From positions 110,566 through 174,565 of the forward strand of contig NZ_JOFV01000013.1 of assembly GCF_000718325.1 (NCBI RefSeq): DNA of 64,000 bases. Reading direction: 5' to 3'. A program made the position numbers and the translations under genes. The notes under the pieces were generated by a model. The model had not been told where the DNA came from. It saw only the letters and a program-made list of their open reading frames with translations, and ran no database searches. Of this stretch, positions 15,532-24,414 are shown one piece after another. Source of the DNA: Oerskovia turbata (GTDB lineage Bacteria; Actinomycetota; Actinomycetes; Actinomycetales; Cellulomonadaceae). Numbering within the stretch: the first letter of the stretch is position 1; the number at the start of each line of letters is the position of its first letter.

Positions 15532-16503
15532 CTACCAGCGTTCGGGGTAGCCGAGCGAGAGGGCGCTGACGTCGTCGAGCGCGTGGTGGACGGCGTCGGG
15601 CAGCTCGAGGTCGCTCGCCGCGAGCGAGGCGCGCAGCTGCGACGGGGTCCGGGCCCCGACGATCGCGCTCGACACCCCGGGGCGTTCGAGGAGCCACGCC
15701 AGCGCCACGTCGAGCGGTGCGCGCCCCAGGCCGTTCGCGGCCGTCACGACAGCCTCGACGATGCCCGACGACGGGCCGTCCAGGTAGGGCTGGACGAACC
15801 CCGCCAGGTGTGAGGAGGCTCCGCGCGAGTCCGCTGGCAGGGAGCTGCGGTACTTGCCTGTGAGCACGCCCCGACCCAGAGGTGACCACGCGAGGACCCC
15901 GAAGCCCATCTCGGTCGCGGCGGGCACCACGTCGCGCTCGATCCCGCGCTGCAGCAGCGAGTACTCGAGCTCGACCGCACTGAGCCCGACGTCGCCGCGC
16001 GCGTCGAGCGTCGCGGCGGCCCGCGCGGCGGCCCACCCGGGGTGGTTGGACAGCCCGACGTAGCGTGCGCGCCCGGTCGTCACGGCCAGGCGCAGGGCCG
16101 AGAGCGTCTCGTCGAAGGGGGTCCGGGGGTCCGGGGTGTGCACGAGGAAGAGGTCGACGTGGTCGGTCCCGAGGCGTGCGAGCGAGGCGTCGAGCGAGTC
16201 GAGGAGCGCGCCGCGGGACGCGTCGACGGTGTTGCCGTCCGCGGTCGTGCGGATCCCGGCCTTGGTGCACAGCAGCACGTCGTGGCGGTCGACCTTGCCC
16301 GCTGCGAGGAGCGAGCCGATCATCGACTCGCTCGCGCCGCCGCCGTAGGAGGCTGCGGTGTCCACCAGGTTGCCGCCGGCGTCGACGAAGTCCCGGAGCT
16401 GCTCCGCCGCGTCGATCTCGTCGGTGTCCCGACCCCACGCCATGGTCCCGAGACCCAGCGGTGAGACGCGAAGGCCGGTGCGGCCGAGCTGACGAAGTTC
16501 CAT
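15532..16503 (-). CDS. Aldo/keto reductase
   Basis: A 323-aa NADPH-dependent oxidoreductase of the AKR superfamily. It begins MELRQLGRTGLRVSPLGLG. It has the Asp/Tyr/Lys/His set in NLVDTAASYGGGASESMIG, LCTKAG and VDLFLVHTPDP, the YVGLSNHPGWAA and SAVELEYSLLQRG blocks, and the cofactor end AIVGARTPSQL. The substrate is unknown. TAACCT lies 7 nt before the ATG (16511-16516, minus strand). It is divergent from uppP across 229 bp. Confidence 0.92.
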   Translation of the reverse strand: MELRQLGRTGLRVSPLGLGTMAWGRDTDEIDAAEQLRDFVDAGGNLVDTAASYGGGASESMIGSLLAAGKVDRHDVLLCTKAGIRTTADGNTVDASRGALLDSLDASLARLGTDHVDLFLVHTPDPRTPFDETLSALRLAVTTGRARYVGLSNHPGWAAARAAATLDARGDVGLSAVELEYSLLQRGIERDVVPAATEMGFGVLAWSPLGRGVLTGKYRSSLPADSRGASSHLAGFVQPYLDGPSSGIVEAVVTAANGLGRAPLDVALAWLLERPGVSSAIVGARTPSQLRASLAASDLELPDAVHHALDDVSALSLGYPERW

Positions 16504-16510
16504 GCGCGGC

Positions 16511-16516
16511 AGGTTA
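16511..16516 (-). promoter_or_regulatory. -10-like hexamer TAACCT for a leaderless start
   Basis: On the minus strand TAACCT ends 7 nt before the ATG at 16503 of the aldo/keto reductase. Confidence 0.4.
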
Positions 16517-16719
16517 CCGGCGAAGCGGGCACGATGCCCGGAGACGTGGCACGGTCGGGAGGGTGAGGTCCGTCGCTCCGGCCGCGCGAGCGGGTCCCCA
16601 GGTGCCCGGCCGGTGCCCGGTGTGGCTGCGCGGTGGCCGCACGGTGTCCGCCGGGCGACGCCCAGGTGACGCTTTCCCCGGTCCGGCCTGTCCGGCCGGG
16701 CCCGGGCTCGCGGCGCCGG

Positions 16720-16725
16720 TATCGT
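16720..16725 (+). promoter_or_regulatory. -10-like hexamer TATCGT for a leaderless start
   Basis: TATCGT ends 7 nt before GTG 16733 and overlaps the alternative GTG 16724, which argues for 16733 as the uppP start. Confidence 0.4.
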
Positions 16726-16732
16726 GCCCTTC

Positions 16733-17593
16733 GTGAATGCGTGGGAAGCCGTCCTCCTCGGCCTCGTCCAGGGCCTGACCGAGTTCTTGCCCGTCTCCTC
16801 GAGCGCGCACCTGCGCATCGTGGGTGAGCTGATCGGCTCGTCGGACCCGGGGGCGGCCTTCACGGCGATCACCCAGATCGGCACCGAGACTGCGGTCCTG
16901 CTGTACTTCCGGCGGGACATCGCGACGATCTGTCGCGCCTGGTGGCGTGCGGTGCGCGGGGGGAACGGCACCGACTGGCGCGCCCGGCTGGGCAAGGGCG
17001 ACCACCATGCCGCCATGGCCTGGTTCATCGTCCTGGGCTCGATCCCGATCGTGGTCCTCGGTCTGCTGTTCCAGGACGCGATCGAGGCCTCTCTGCGCAA
17101 CCTGTACATCACGGCGTTCATGCTCGCCGCGTTCGCGCTGCTGCTCGGGATCGCGGACCGGGTCGGGGCCAAGACGAGGACGCTCGACGAGCTGACCCCG
17201 CGCCAGGCCGTCGGGTTCGGGCTGGCGCAGGCGCTCGCCCTGGTCCCCGGAGTCTCCCGGTCAGGGGGGACCATCACCGCGGGCCTGCTCATGGGCTTCA
17301 CACGGGAGGCTGCCGCACGCTACTCGTTCCTGCTCGCGATCCCCGCGGTCCTCGGCTCGGGGTTCTACCAGCTCGCGAAGTCGGTCGCGGCGGACCCCGT
17401 GCCCGGCTCGCCGGGCTTCGGGGCGACGCTGATCGCGACGCTCGTGGCGTTCGTCGTCGGGTACCTCGTGATCATCGCGTTCCTGAAGATCGTCTCGACG
17501 TTCAGCTACACGCCGTTCGTGATCTACCGGCTCGTGCTCGCCGGTGTCGTGGTCCTGCTGCTCACGTTCGGTGTCCTGCAGCCGCTCGCCTGA
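16733..17593 (+). CDS. uppP: Undecaprenyl-diphosphatase (UppP/BacA)
   Basis: A 286-aa membrane enzyme that dephosphorylates undecaprenyl diphosphate so the lipid carrier can be reused in peptidoglycan synthesis. The two signatures are complete: VQGLTEFLPVSSSAHLRI near the start and LVPGVSRSGGTITAGLLMG at about 170-188. About eight membrane segments. GTG 16733 was chosen over 16724 because of the -10-like TATCGT placement and because homology begins at NAWEAVLLGLVQG. The gene and mshC lie in the same neighbourhood as their mycobacterial counterparts. Confidence 0.95.
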   Translation: MNAWEAVLLGLVQGLTEFLPVSSSAHLRIVGELIGSSDPGAAFTAITQIGTETAVLLYFRRDIATICRAWWRAVRGGNGTDWRARLGKGDHHAAMAWFIVLGSIPIVVLGLLFQDAIEASLRNLYITAFMLAAFALLLGIADRVGAKTRTLDELTPRQAVGFGLAQALALVPGVSRSGGTITAGLLMGFTREAAARYSFLLAIPAVLGSGFYQLAKSVAADPVPGSPGFGATLIATLVAFVVGYLVIIAFLKIVSTFSYTPFVIYRLVLAGVVVLLLTFGVLQPLA

Positions 17594-17623
17594 CCAGCGT
17601 CCCGCCCCGGTGGGCCGGGTCGG

Positions 17624-18721
17624 CTACATCCAGCCGACCTTCTTGAACGCCGCGTACAGCCCCAGGCAGCCGGCCACCATGATCACGAGTGCCATCGGGT
17701 AGCCGAGCGACCAGTGCAGCTCGGGGATGACGTCGAAGTTCATGCCGTAGATGCCGCCGACGATCGTGGGGAACACGAGGATCGCGGCCCAGGCGCTGAT
17801 CGTGCGCATGTCCTCGTTCTGGCGCACCGAGACCTGCGACAGGTGCACCGAGAGCATGTCGGACAGCAGGTCGTCGTGCGCGTCGAGGTGGCGGTCGATG
17901 CGCTCGACCGTCGAGACCAGGCGGTCCATGAGCCGCTTGTCGAACGTGATGCGGGACCGGGCGCTGCCGGACGCGAGCTCGGGCAGCTCGGCCGTGATGG
18001 GCAGCAGCGCCCGCCGGGCCTCGGTGATCTCGCGCTTGAGACCGTAGATGGGCAGGACGGGGTCGGCGTGCCGTCGGGGCTCGAACACGATCTTCTCGAC
18101 CTCGGCGACCGCGTCGCCCAGAGCCAGCTCGACGTCGGAGGCGGTCGCCACGAGAGCGAACAACGCTTCGCCCGCGAGGCGCTGGACGCCCTTGCCGCGC
18201 CCGTGCGACGGGCCCGTCAGGTGCTCGCGCATCCGGTCGTGGACGCCTCCGGCGCCCTTCTCGACCGTCACGACGACGTCCGGTCCGACGAGGATGCAGA
18301 AGCTGCCCGTGCTGACCTGCCGGTCCTCCTCGGAGAAGGCCAGGGTCGGGGTCACGACGAGCAGCCAGTCCATGCCGATGTGCTCGACGTGCGCCAGCGG
18401 GTGCTTGACGTGCTTCACGTGCACGGGCAGGTGCCCGCGCCCCCACTGCGTGCTCAGACCCACGCCGAGCGCCTCTGCGGCCTCCACGAAGTCGTCGAGC
18501 GTGCGGACCTCGTACCAGTGCGCCCCCTTCTCCTGGCCGGCCGTACCCGGAGCGCCGGAGTCCGCGCGGTCGGTCGGCCCCGTGCGGCCGTCGACCGGTC
18601 GCACGCGTCCGTCTGCACCCTCGACCCACAGCTCCTTGTAGCGCGTCGGCGCCGTGCGCGACGTCTCGGGGGTGTCCGGTGCGGAGGATCGGGGGTCCGG
18701 GGGACGTGTGGGTTCGGTCAC
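17624..18721 (-). CDS. corA: CorA-family magnesium/cobalt transport protein
   Basis: A 365-aa divalent-cation channel. A long cytosolic domain (about 60-300) ends in the pore helix and the selectivity signature YGMNFDVIPELHWSLGYP, then the second membrane helix and a basic tail (FKKVGWM). The N-terminal 45 residues are Pro/Thr/Arg-rich and probably disordered. GTG 18721 gives the usual length; the frame stays open upstream but without homology. No ribosome-binding site with proper spacing is visible. The 3' end is 30 bp from the convergent uppP stop. Confidence 0.92.
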   Translation of the reverse strand: MTEPTRPPDPRSSAPDTPETSRTAPTRYKELWVEGADGRVRPVDGRTGPTDRADSGAPGTAGQEKGAHWYEVRTLDDFVEAAEALGVGLSTQWGRGHLPVHVKHVKHPLAHVEHIGMDWLLVVTPTLAFSEEDRQVSTGSFCILVGPDVVVTVEKGAGGVHDRMREHLTGPSHGRGKGVQRLAGEALFALVATASDVELALGDAVAEVEKIVFEPRRHADPVLPIYGLKREITEARRALLPITAELPELASGSARSRITFDKRLMDRLVSTVERIDRHLDAHDDLLSDMLSVHLSQVSVRQNEDMRTISAWAAILVFPTIVGGIYGMNFDVIPELHWSLGYPMALVIMVAGCLGLYAAFKKVGWM

Positions 18722-18838
18722 CCCTGCATTCTTGCCCGACGTCGCAGGCGCGCCACCCAGGGCGGGCTCGCGGCGCCGTCGGGCGGGCTGGGGCGCCCAC
18801 GCACGGCGACCGTCGAGGAGGCCGGGACCGTTCGCGGC

Positions 18839-18844
18839 TAAGGT
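18839..18844 (+). promoter_or_regulatory. -10-like hexamer TAAGGT for a leaderless start
   Basis: TAAGGT ends 6 nt before GTG 18851 of mshC. Confidence 0.45.
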
Positions 18845-18850
18845 TGTCGC

Positions 18851-20125
18851 GTGCACAGCTGGCCCATGCCTCAGATCCCGTCCCTGCCCGGTCGAGGACT
18901 CCCGATCCGGGTGCACGACAGCACCACCGGGGAGCTCGTCGTCGCCGCGCAGGGGGACACCGCGACCATGTACGTCTGCGGGATCACCCCGTACGACGCG
19001 ACCCACATCGGGCACGCCGCGACCTACGTCGCGTTCGACCTCCTGAACCGCGCCTGGCGCGACGCCGGGCACGACGTCACGTACGCGTCCAACGTGACCG
19101 ACGTCGACGACCCGCTGCTCGAGCGCGCGACCGCGACCGGCGTCGACTGGTGGGACCTCGCCGTCGAGCAGACCGCCCTGCTCGCCGAGGACATGACCGC
19201 GCTAGGCGTCGTGCCCCCCGACGTGTACCGGGGCGCGGTCGAGGCCATCCCGGAGGTCGTGCAGGCCGTCGAGGCCCTCATCGAGGACGGGTTCGCGTAC
19301 CGCGTGCCCGTCGAACCCGGAGCAGGCGGCGACACCCCGGAGCTCGGCGACGTGTACGCCGACCTCAGCGCCGACGCGCGCTTCGGCGCCGTGTCGCGGC
19401 TCAGCCGCGAGGACATGCTGCGCCTGTTCGGCGAGCGCGGTGGAGACCCCGAGCGCGACGGCAAGAAGGACCCGCTCGACCCGCTGCTGTGGCGACGCGA
19501 GCGCACGGGCGAACCCACCTGGGACGGCGCGAGCCTCGGTACCGGGCGCCCCGGCTGGCACATCGAGTGCGCCGTCATCGCACGCGACGGCCTCGGACTG
19601 CCGTTCGACATCCAGGGCGGGGGAGCGGACCTGCTCTTCCCGCACCACGAGATGTCGACCTCGCACGACCGCCTGCTCGACCACGGGTTCGGTGCACGCA
19701 ACCACGTCCACGCGGGCCTCGTCGCCTACCAGGGCGAGAAGATGAGCAAGTCGCGCGGGAACCTCGTGTTTGTCTCGCGGCTGCGCGCCACGGGCGTCGA
19801 TCCCATGGCCATCCGCCTGGCCCTGCTCGCCCACCACTACCGCTCCGAGTGGGAGTGGACCGACACCGACCTCCCCACCGCTGTCGAGCGCCTCGAACGG
19901 TGGCGCTCGGCAGTGTCCGGCAACGGCGGTCCCGACGCCGACGCGACCCTCGCGGCGGTGCGTGCGGCGCTCGCGGACGACCTCGACGCGCCGACCGCGC
20001 TCGCCGCGGTCGACGCGTGGGCCGACGTCTCGCTCGCCGACGGGCGCGACACCTCGGCCGACACCGAGGGCGCGCCCGGCGTGATCTCGCGCGCGGTCAA
20101 CGCGCTGCTCGGCGTGCGGCTCTAG
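18851..20125 (+). CDS. mshC: L-cysteine:1D-myo-inositol 2-amino-2-deoxy-alpha-D-glucopyranoside ligase MshC
   Basis: This 424-aa ATP-dependent ligase couples cysteine to GlcN-inositol, a committed step of mycothiol synthesis. It is a cysteinyl-tRNA synthetase relative: [17 protein letters not shown] holds zinc-ligand Cys43 and the HIGH motif (His52-His55), PGWHIEC holds a second Cys, FPHHEMS follows, and KMSKS is at 297-301. The short C-terminal region lacks a tRNA anticodon-binding domain, and the SWP start is typical of MshC rather than CysS. The gene marks the host as a mycothiol producer. GTG 18851 is 6 nt after TAAGGT. Confidence 0.96.
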   Translation: MHSWPMPQIPSLPGRGLPIRVHDSTTGELVVAAQGDTATMYVCGITPYDATHIGHAATYVAFDLLNRAWRDAGHDVTYASNVTDVDDPLLERATATGVDWWDLAVEQTALLAEDMTALGVVPPDVYRGAVEAIPEVVQAVEALIEDGFAYRVPVEPGAGGDTPELGDVYADLSADARFGAVSRLSREDMLRLFGERGGDPERDGKKDPLDPLLWRRERTGEPTWDGASLGTGRPGWHIECAVIARDGLGLPFDIQGGGADLLFPHHEMSTSHDRLLDHGFGARNHVHAGLVAYQGEKMSKSRGNLVFVSRLRATGVDPMAIRLALLAHHYRSEWEWTDTDLPTAVERLERWRSAVSGNGGPDADATLAAVRAALADDLDAPTALAAVDAWADVSLADGRDTSADTEGAPGVISRAVNALLGVRL

Positions 20126-20146
20126 TCACGGCCGGCGGCCCGCTGC

Positions 20147-21055
20147 TCAGGCCAGCGGGCCGCCCGTGCCGTCGTCCCGGCGCTTGAGGTAGCGCTCGAA
20201 CTCGCGCGCGATGGCCTCGCCGCTCGCCTCGGGCAGCTCGGCCGTGTCCTTGGCCTCTTCGAGCTGGTGGACGTACTCCGCGATCTCCTCGTCCTCCGCC
20301 GCGAGCTCGTCGACGCCGGCCTGCCACGCCTCGGCCTCCTCCGGGAGGTCGCCCAAGGGGATCGGGTCGGACAGCAGCTCCTCGACCCGGGACAGGATCG
20401 CGATCGTGGCCTTGGGCGACGGCGGGTTCGCGACGTAGTGCGGCACCGCGGCCCACAACGACACGGACTGCATGCCCCGCTCTGCGGCGGCGTGCTGGAG
20501 GACGCCCACGATCCCCGTCGGCCCCTCGTACGAGTTGGGCTCGACGTCGAGGACCGCGCGCAGCCCCGCGCTCTCGGACGTCGCGGTCATGGGGATGGGG
20601 CGGGTGTGGGGCACGTCGGCGAGCAGCGCCCCCAACGTCACGACCGTGGTCACGCCCTCACGCTCCGCGAGGTCCAGCAGCTCGCGGCAGTACCGGCGCC
20701 AACGCATCGAGGGCTCGATGCCGTGGACCAGCAGGACGCGGCGCCCGCTGCCGGGGACGGTCGCGGACACGATCGTCGTCGCGGGCCACGTGATCTCGCG
20801 GCGGCCGTTCGCGTCCGTGCCGACGACCGGGCGGATGACCTGGAAGTCGTGGTACTCCTCGGGGTCCAGCTCCGCGAGGTCCTGGGCGTCCCAGAGGTCG
20901 TGCAGGTGCAGGAGCGCCGCGGTCGCGGCACTTCCGGCATCGTTCCATCCCTCGAAAGCGGCGAGCATGACCGTCTGGCGGTGCTCGGCCGGCTCGGCCG
21001 GGAGTGTCGGCTCGGGCAGGTCGGCCGGGTCGAGCGGTTCCCTGGTCTCTTTCAT
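20147..21055 (-). CDS. PAC2 family protein (proteasome assembly chaperone-like)
   Basis: A 302-aa protein with the PAC2 fold signature: MLAAFEGWNDAGSAATAAL, then GIEPSMRWRRYCRELL, VTLGALLADVPHTRPIPM and GIVGVLQHAAAERG. In eukaryotes PAC2 helps assemble 20S proteasomes. The actinobacterial version is found in genomes with the Pup-proteasome and lies only 4.7 kb from it here, but its role is unproven. The acidic C-terminal 70 residues look like a helical tail. TAGGCT lies 6 nt before the ATG (21062-21067, minus strand). It converges with mshC. Confidence 0.9.
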   Translation of the reverse strand: MKETREPLDPADLPEPTLPAEPAEHRQTVMLAAFEGWNDAGSAATAALLHLHDLWDAQDLAELDPEEYHDFQVIRPVVGTDANGRREITWPATTIVSATVPGSGRRVLLVHGIEPSMRWRRYCRELLDLAEREGVTTVVTLGALLADVPHTRPIPMTATSESAGLRAVLDVEPNSYEGPTGIVGVLQHAAAERGMQSVSLWAAVPHYVANPPSPKATIAILSRVEELLSDPIPLGDLPEEAEAWQAGVDELAAEDEEIAEYVHQLEEAKDTAELPEASGEAIAREFERYLKRRDDGTGGPLA

Positions 21056-21061
21056 CGTCCC

Positions 21062-21067
21062 AGCCTA
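21062..21067 (-). promoter_or_regulatory. -10-like hexamer TAGGCT for a leaderless start
   Basis: On the minus strand TAGGCT ends 6 nt before the ATG at 21055 of the PAC2 gene. Confidence 0.45.
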
Positions 21068-21199
21068 GGACGCGGAAGGTCCGGTGGCCGACGCGGCAAC
21101 CCGGTGCGCGCGCCGCCGGCCGCAGCAGGGAGGCGTGGGGGAGCCGTGGGAGGACCGCCAGCTAGGGTGGCAGGACGGCCACGAGCCGTTCCCCGAAAC

Positions 21200-21943
21200 A
21201 TGGAGTACTCGTTGAACCCCCTGGAATCACCCGATCTCGCACGCCCCGACACCGCCTCCCGTGAGGCGCTGGTCCTGCCACAGGCCGTCCTGTGGGACAT
21301 GGACGGCACGCTCGTCGACACCGAGCCCTACTGGATCGCCGCCGAGCACGAGCTCGTCGAGGCGCACGGCGGGACCTGGTCGCACGAGCAGGCGATGCAG
21401 ATGGTCGGCAACCCTCTGACCGAGTCGGCCAGGATCCTCCAGGCCGAGGGCGTCGACCTGCCGTCCGAGCAGATCATCGACTTCCTCATCTCACGCGTGA
21501 TCGCGCAGGTCGAGGTCGAGGTCCCGTGGCAGCCCGGTGCGCGTGAGCTCCTCGCCGAGCTGCGCGAGCGCGGGGTGCCGTGTGCGCTCGTGACCATGTC
21601 GTACCGGTCGCTCGCCGAGCCCGTCGTGGGGATGGTCCCGCCCGGGTCGTTCGCGACGCTCGTGTGCGGGGACGAGGTCACGCACGGCAAGCCCCATCCC
21701 GAGCCGTACCTCGTGGCCGCAGAGCGCCTGGGCGTCGACGTCACGCGTTGCGTCGCGATCGAGGACTCGCCCACGGGCATCGGGTCCGCCCGCGCGGCGG
21801 GGGCCGCGACGCTGGGCGTCGAGGCGGTCGTGCCCGTGCCGGTCCTGCCCGGGCTGAGCCGGACGCCGTCGCTCGCGCTCGTGGACGTCGACACGCTCGC
21901 GCGCATCCTTGCGGGCGACGTGATCGACCTGATCGAGGACTGA
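21200..21943 (+). CDS. HAD family hydrolase (beta-phosphoglucomutase-like subgroup)
   Basis: A 247-aa phosphatase or phosphomutase. The four HAD motifs are present: VLWDMDGTLVD (nucleophile and acid Asp), ALVTMSYRS (Ser/Thr), GKPHPEPYL (Lys) and CVAIEDSPTGI (acidic pair). An alpha-helical cap lies between motifs 1 and 2. The substrate is unknown, likely a sugar phosphate. A TAGGGT at 21163-21168 may be the -10, giving a short leader. ATG 21200 lacks a ribosome-binding site, whereas TTG 21212 has GGAG 7 nt upstream, so the start is uncertain by four codons. Confidence 0.9.
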   Translation: MEYSLNPLESPDLARPDTASREALVLPQAVLWDMDGTLVDTEPYWIAAEHELVEAHGGTWSHEQAMQMVGNPLTESARILQAEGVDLPSEQIIDFLISRVIAQVEVEVPWQPGARELLAELRERGVPCALVTMSYRSLAEPVVGMVPPGSFATLVCGDEVTHGKPHPEPYLVAAERLGVDVTRCVAIEDSPTGIGSARAAGAATLGVEAVVPVPVLPGLSRTPSLALVDVDTLARILAGDVIDLIED

Positions 21944-22027
21944 GGCCAGGTCGGCGTCGAGCCGGGCGCACACCGCACGGTCCGGACGTGTGGCACCAGT
22001 ACGACGGGGGCCACTCCGGTCCGGATG

Positions 22028-22073
22028 TGTGTTCTGCGGAGCACCAACAATTGTTGGTGCTCCGCAGAACACA
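22028..22073. terminator. 46-nt perfect palindrome between convergent genes
   Basis: The centre is at 22050/22051 (AACAA/TTGTT) and every position from 22028 to 22073 pairs, with no spacer. The transcript would form a stem of about 20 bp with a tight loop on either strand. It separates the HAD gene from the convergent RecB-like gene. A 14-nt near-repeat (GGTCCGGAYGTGTG) occurs at 21979 and 22018 on its left flank. Confidence 0.65.
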
Positions 22074-22150
22074 GACCCTGGGGTCCCGAGGCCCAGGGCT
22101 TCGTCCGCGCCGTGGCCGGGGTGCCAGTTCGGCCCGACCGCGCGACGCGC

Positions 22151-23092
22151 CTACGACGCCACGGCATCCGGCGCGATGCCGAGCGCGAGCTCGACCGCGC
22201 CGTCGGGGATCTCCGGAGGCGTCCCGCCGAACTGCGGGCACACGGCCTGATGCGCGCACCACCCGCACAGCGGGGTCCGGCGCGGCGCCCACTGGCCCGT
22301 GCGCGCCGCGGTCGCGATGGTCGACCAGAGCGTGCGCACCTGCTCCTCGACCGCGAGCAGGTCCGCCTCCTGCGGCTCGGCGCGCAGCACCTGGCCGTCA
22401 CCCAGGTAGACGAGCTGGAGCATCTTGGGGATCTCGCCCCGCTCGCGCCACAGCACGAGGCCGTAGAAGCGCATCTGGAACAGGGCCGAGCCCTGGTACT
22501 GCGGGCGGGGCGACTTGCCCGTCTTGTAGTCGACGACCCGCATCGCCCCTGTCGGGGCGACGTCGAGCCGGTCCACGATGCCGCGCAGCAGCGGGCCGTC
22601 CTCGAGCTGGGTCTCGACGAACATCTCGCGCTCGGCGGGCTCGAGACGGTTGGGGTCCTCGAGCGTGAAGTACGTCCCCAGGAGGTTCCCCGCGCCGTCG
22701 AGCCAGGCCTCCACCCCGGCGTCGGCCGAGCCCGCAGACCCAGCAGCGCCTCCGGCGAACAGCTCCGCGTACCGCGGCTCGGCCTCCTGCAGCCGCTCCC
22801 ACTCGCCCGGCAGCATGGCCTGGGCGGCCGCGAGGGTGCGCTCGCCCAGCGGGGCGTCGTACAGACGCTCGAGCACCGAGTGGACCAGGGTGCCGCGCGC
22901 GGCCGCAGCGCTGGGCGGCTCGGGGAGCCGGTCCACGACACGGAACCGGAACAGCAGCGGGCACTGCATGAAGTCGTTCGCGCGCGACGGCGACAGCGCC
23001 GGGCGCCGACGCTCACGGGGGGAGTCGCCGACGTGCTCGACCGTCACGTCGGGGGAGTCGGTGCCGGCGAGGTCGGGGGCGAGGGACGTCAT
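22151..23092 (-). CDS. RecB-family PD-(D/E)XK exonuclease
   Basis: A 313-aa stand-alone nuclease with the RecB/Cas4-like PDDEXK_1 domain. The core runs LSPSRANDFMQCPLLFRFR (first Cys of an iron-sulphur cluster), RGTLVHSVLERL, GIVDRLDV, VVDYKTGKSPR (catalytic Asp...Asp-x-Lys) and a Cys trio CGWCAHQAVCPQF. The four cysteines suggest a 4Fe-4S cluster. The mycobacterial neighbour of trmI is a similar protein. No helicase or CRISPR genes accompany it. TAGGCT ends 6 nt before the ATG (23099-23104, minus strand). Confidence 0.92.
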   Translation of the reverse strand: MTSLAPDLAGTDSPDVTVEHVGDSPRERRRPALSPSRANDFMQCPLLFRFRVVDRLPEPPSAAAARGTLVHSVLERLYDAPLGERTLAAAQAMLPGEWERLQEAEPRYAELFAGGAAGSAGSADAGVEAWLDGAGNLLGTYFTLEDPNRLEPAEREMFVETQLEDGPLLRGIVDRLDVAPTGAMRVVDYKTGKSPRPQYQGSALFQMRFYGLVLWRERGEIPKMLQLVYLGDGQVLRAEPQEADLLAVEEQVRTLWSTIATAARTGQWAPRRTPLCGWCAHQAVCPQFGGTPPEIPDGAVELALGIAPDAVAS

Positions 23093-23098
23093 GCGTCG

Positions 23099-23104
23099 AG
23101 CCTA
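23099..23104 (-). promoter_or_regulatory. -10-like hexamer TAGGCT for a leaderless start
   Basis: On the minus strand TAGGCT ends 6 nt before the ATG at 23092. With 23166-23171 on the other strand it forms a compact divergent pair. Confidence 0.45.
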
Positions 23105-23165
23105 CGTGTCGACTCCCACACGCCTGCGACGCTCCACAGCCCGGGTCCGGCCCAGGTGCCCGACA

Positions 23166-23171
23166 TAGGGT
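23166..23171 (+). promoter_or_regulatory. -10-like hexamer TAGGGT for a leaderless start
   Basis: TAGGGT ends 6 nt before GTG 23178 of the M50 protease. Confidence 0.45.
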
Positions 23172-23177
23172 GTCGAC

Positions 23178-24347
23178 GTGGAGACCACCCCGGCACCGGC
23201 ACGTCGCGCCCCCCGAGACCCGCAGCTCACGAAGGGCTGGATCATCGGTCGGGTGTCGGGCGCCCCCGTCATCCTGACCCCGTCCTGGTTCCTGGCCGCA
23301 GCCGTGCTGACGTTCCTGTTCGTCCCCACGGTGCGCAGCTTCGCGCCGCACCTCGGCAGCAGCGCGGTCTACCTGGTCTCGTTCGTCTTCGTGCTGCTGC
23401 TGTTCGTCTCGGTGTTCCTGCACGAGGTCGCGCACGCCGTGGTCGCGAAGGCTCGGGGGCACCAGGTCACGGAGCTCGCCGTGACGCTGTGGGGCGGGCA
23501 CACCGCGTACTCGGGTGCGTCGAGGCGTCCGCTCGACGGGATCCTGGTCTCGGTCGTCGGCCCGCTCACGAACCTTCTCCTCGCAGCGGTGTGCTGGCTC
23601 GTCTTCCAGGTGCAGCCGACCATGACGATCCCCGCCCTGCTGCTCTACGCGGCGGCGTTCTCGAACGCGTTCGTGGGCATCTTCAACCTCCTGCCCGGCC
23701 TGCCGCTCGACGGCGGTCAGATCCTCGAGTCCGCGGTCTGGGCCGCGACGGGTTCCCGCACCACGGGCACGATCGTCGCGGGCTGGGTCGGGCGCGTCGT
23801 GGCCGTCGGCGTCGTGCTCTGGGCGCTCGCGTGGCCGCCGCTCAACGGCTATCAGGTGTCCTTGTTCACGGTCGCGTGGGCCGCGCTGATCGGCGCCTTC
23901 CTGTGGTCCGGGGCGGGGGCCGCGATCAAGAACGGCCGCACGCGCGCAGCCGTCGCGGACCTGTCGGTCGCGGCGCTCGCGTACCCGGCCGTCGCGGTGC
24001 CCGTGACCAGCACGGTGGCCGACGCCGTCGCGTCGGCCCAGCGCGCCGGCGCAGGCCACGTCGTGCTTGTCGAGGCGGACGGTCACCCCGTGGCCTTCGC
24101 GGACCCCGCGGCCGTCGCCGCGGTGCCCCCGGCGCAGGCGCCGCTGACCCCGGTCGGGGCGGTCGCCGTCGGGCTGCCTCCCACCGCGTGGGTCGACGTG
24201 CACCTGCGCGGCCAGGCGATGCTCGACGCCGTGGCCGCGGTGACCCGCGACGCACCGGTGGTCGTCGTGACCGACAGCGGGCGTGTCGTCGGGCTCCTGG
24301 ACGTCACCCGGGTCGTCGCGGCGCTCAAGGGGACCCGCGGGCGCTGA
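23178..24347 (+). CDS. M50 family site-2-type metalloprotease with CBS-like C-terminus
   Basis: A 389-aa integral membrane protease of the Rv2625c/SpoIVFB-like group. The zinc site is HEVAHAVVA in the third hydrophobic segment, with the third ligand in LLPGLPLDGGQILES. After six membrane segments, a cytosolic region (about 265-385) carries two degenerate CBS motifs (VPVTSTVADAVASAQRAGA and APVVVVTDSGRVVGLLDV). Such proteins cut membrane-bound regulators in response to ligand binding, but the target here is unknown. GTG 23178 follows TAGGGT by 6 nt. The gene is divergent from the RecB-like nuclease and followed by trmI. Confidence 0.9.
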   Translation: METTPAPARRAPRDPQLTKGWIIGRVSGAPVILTPSWFLAAAVLTFLFVPTVRSFAPHLGSSAVYLVSFVFVLLLFVSVFLHEVAHAVVAKARGHQVTELAVTLWGGHTAYSGASRRPLDGILVSVVGPLTNLLLAAVCWLVFQVQPTMTIPALLLYAAAFSNAFVGIFNLLPGLPLDGGQILESAVWAATGSRTTGTIVAGWVGRVVAVGVVLWALAWPPLNGYQVSLFTVAWAALIGAFLWSGAGAAIKNGRTRAAVADLSVAALAYPAVAVPVTSTVADAVASAQRAGAGHVVLVEADGHPVAFADPAAVAAVPPAQAPLTPVGAVAVGLPPTAWVDVHLRGQAMLDAVAAVTRDAPVVVVTDSGRVVGLLDVTRVVAALKGTRGR

Positions 24348-24400
24348 CCCGTCACCGGGCCGCGTCCACGGCGAGGGCGGGGCACGCCGCCGCGCCCGAC

Positions 24401-24406
24401 TAGGAT
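24401..24406 (+). promoter_or_regulatory. -10-like hexamer TAGGAT for a (near-)leaderless start
   Basis: TAGGAT ends 8 nt before GTG 24415 of trmI. Confidence 0.45.
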
Positions 24407-24414
24407 GGTCGCCC

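Noticed and set aside
22151..23092. RecB-like nuclease as a CRISPR Cas4 gene
   Set aside because: No repeats or cas genes are nearby and the locus matches the conserved housekeeping neighbourhood.
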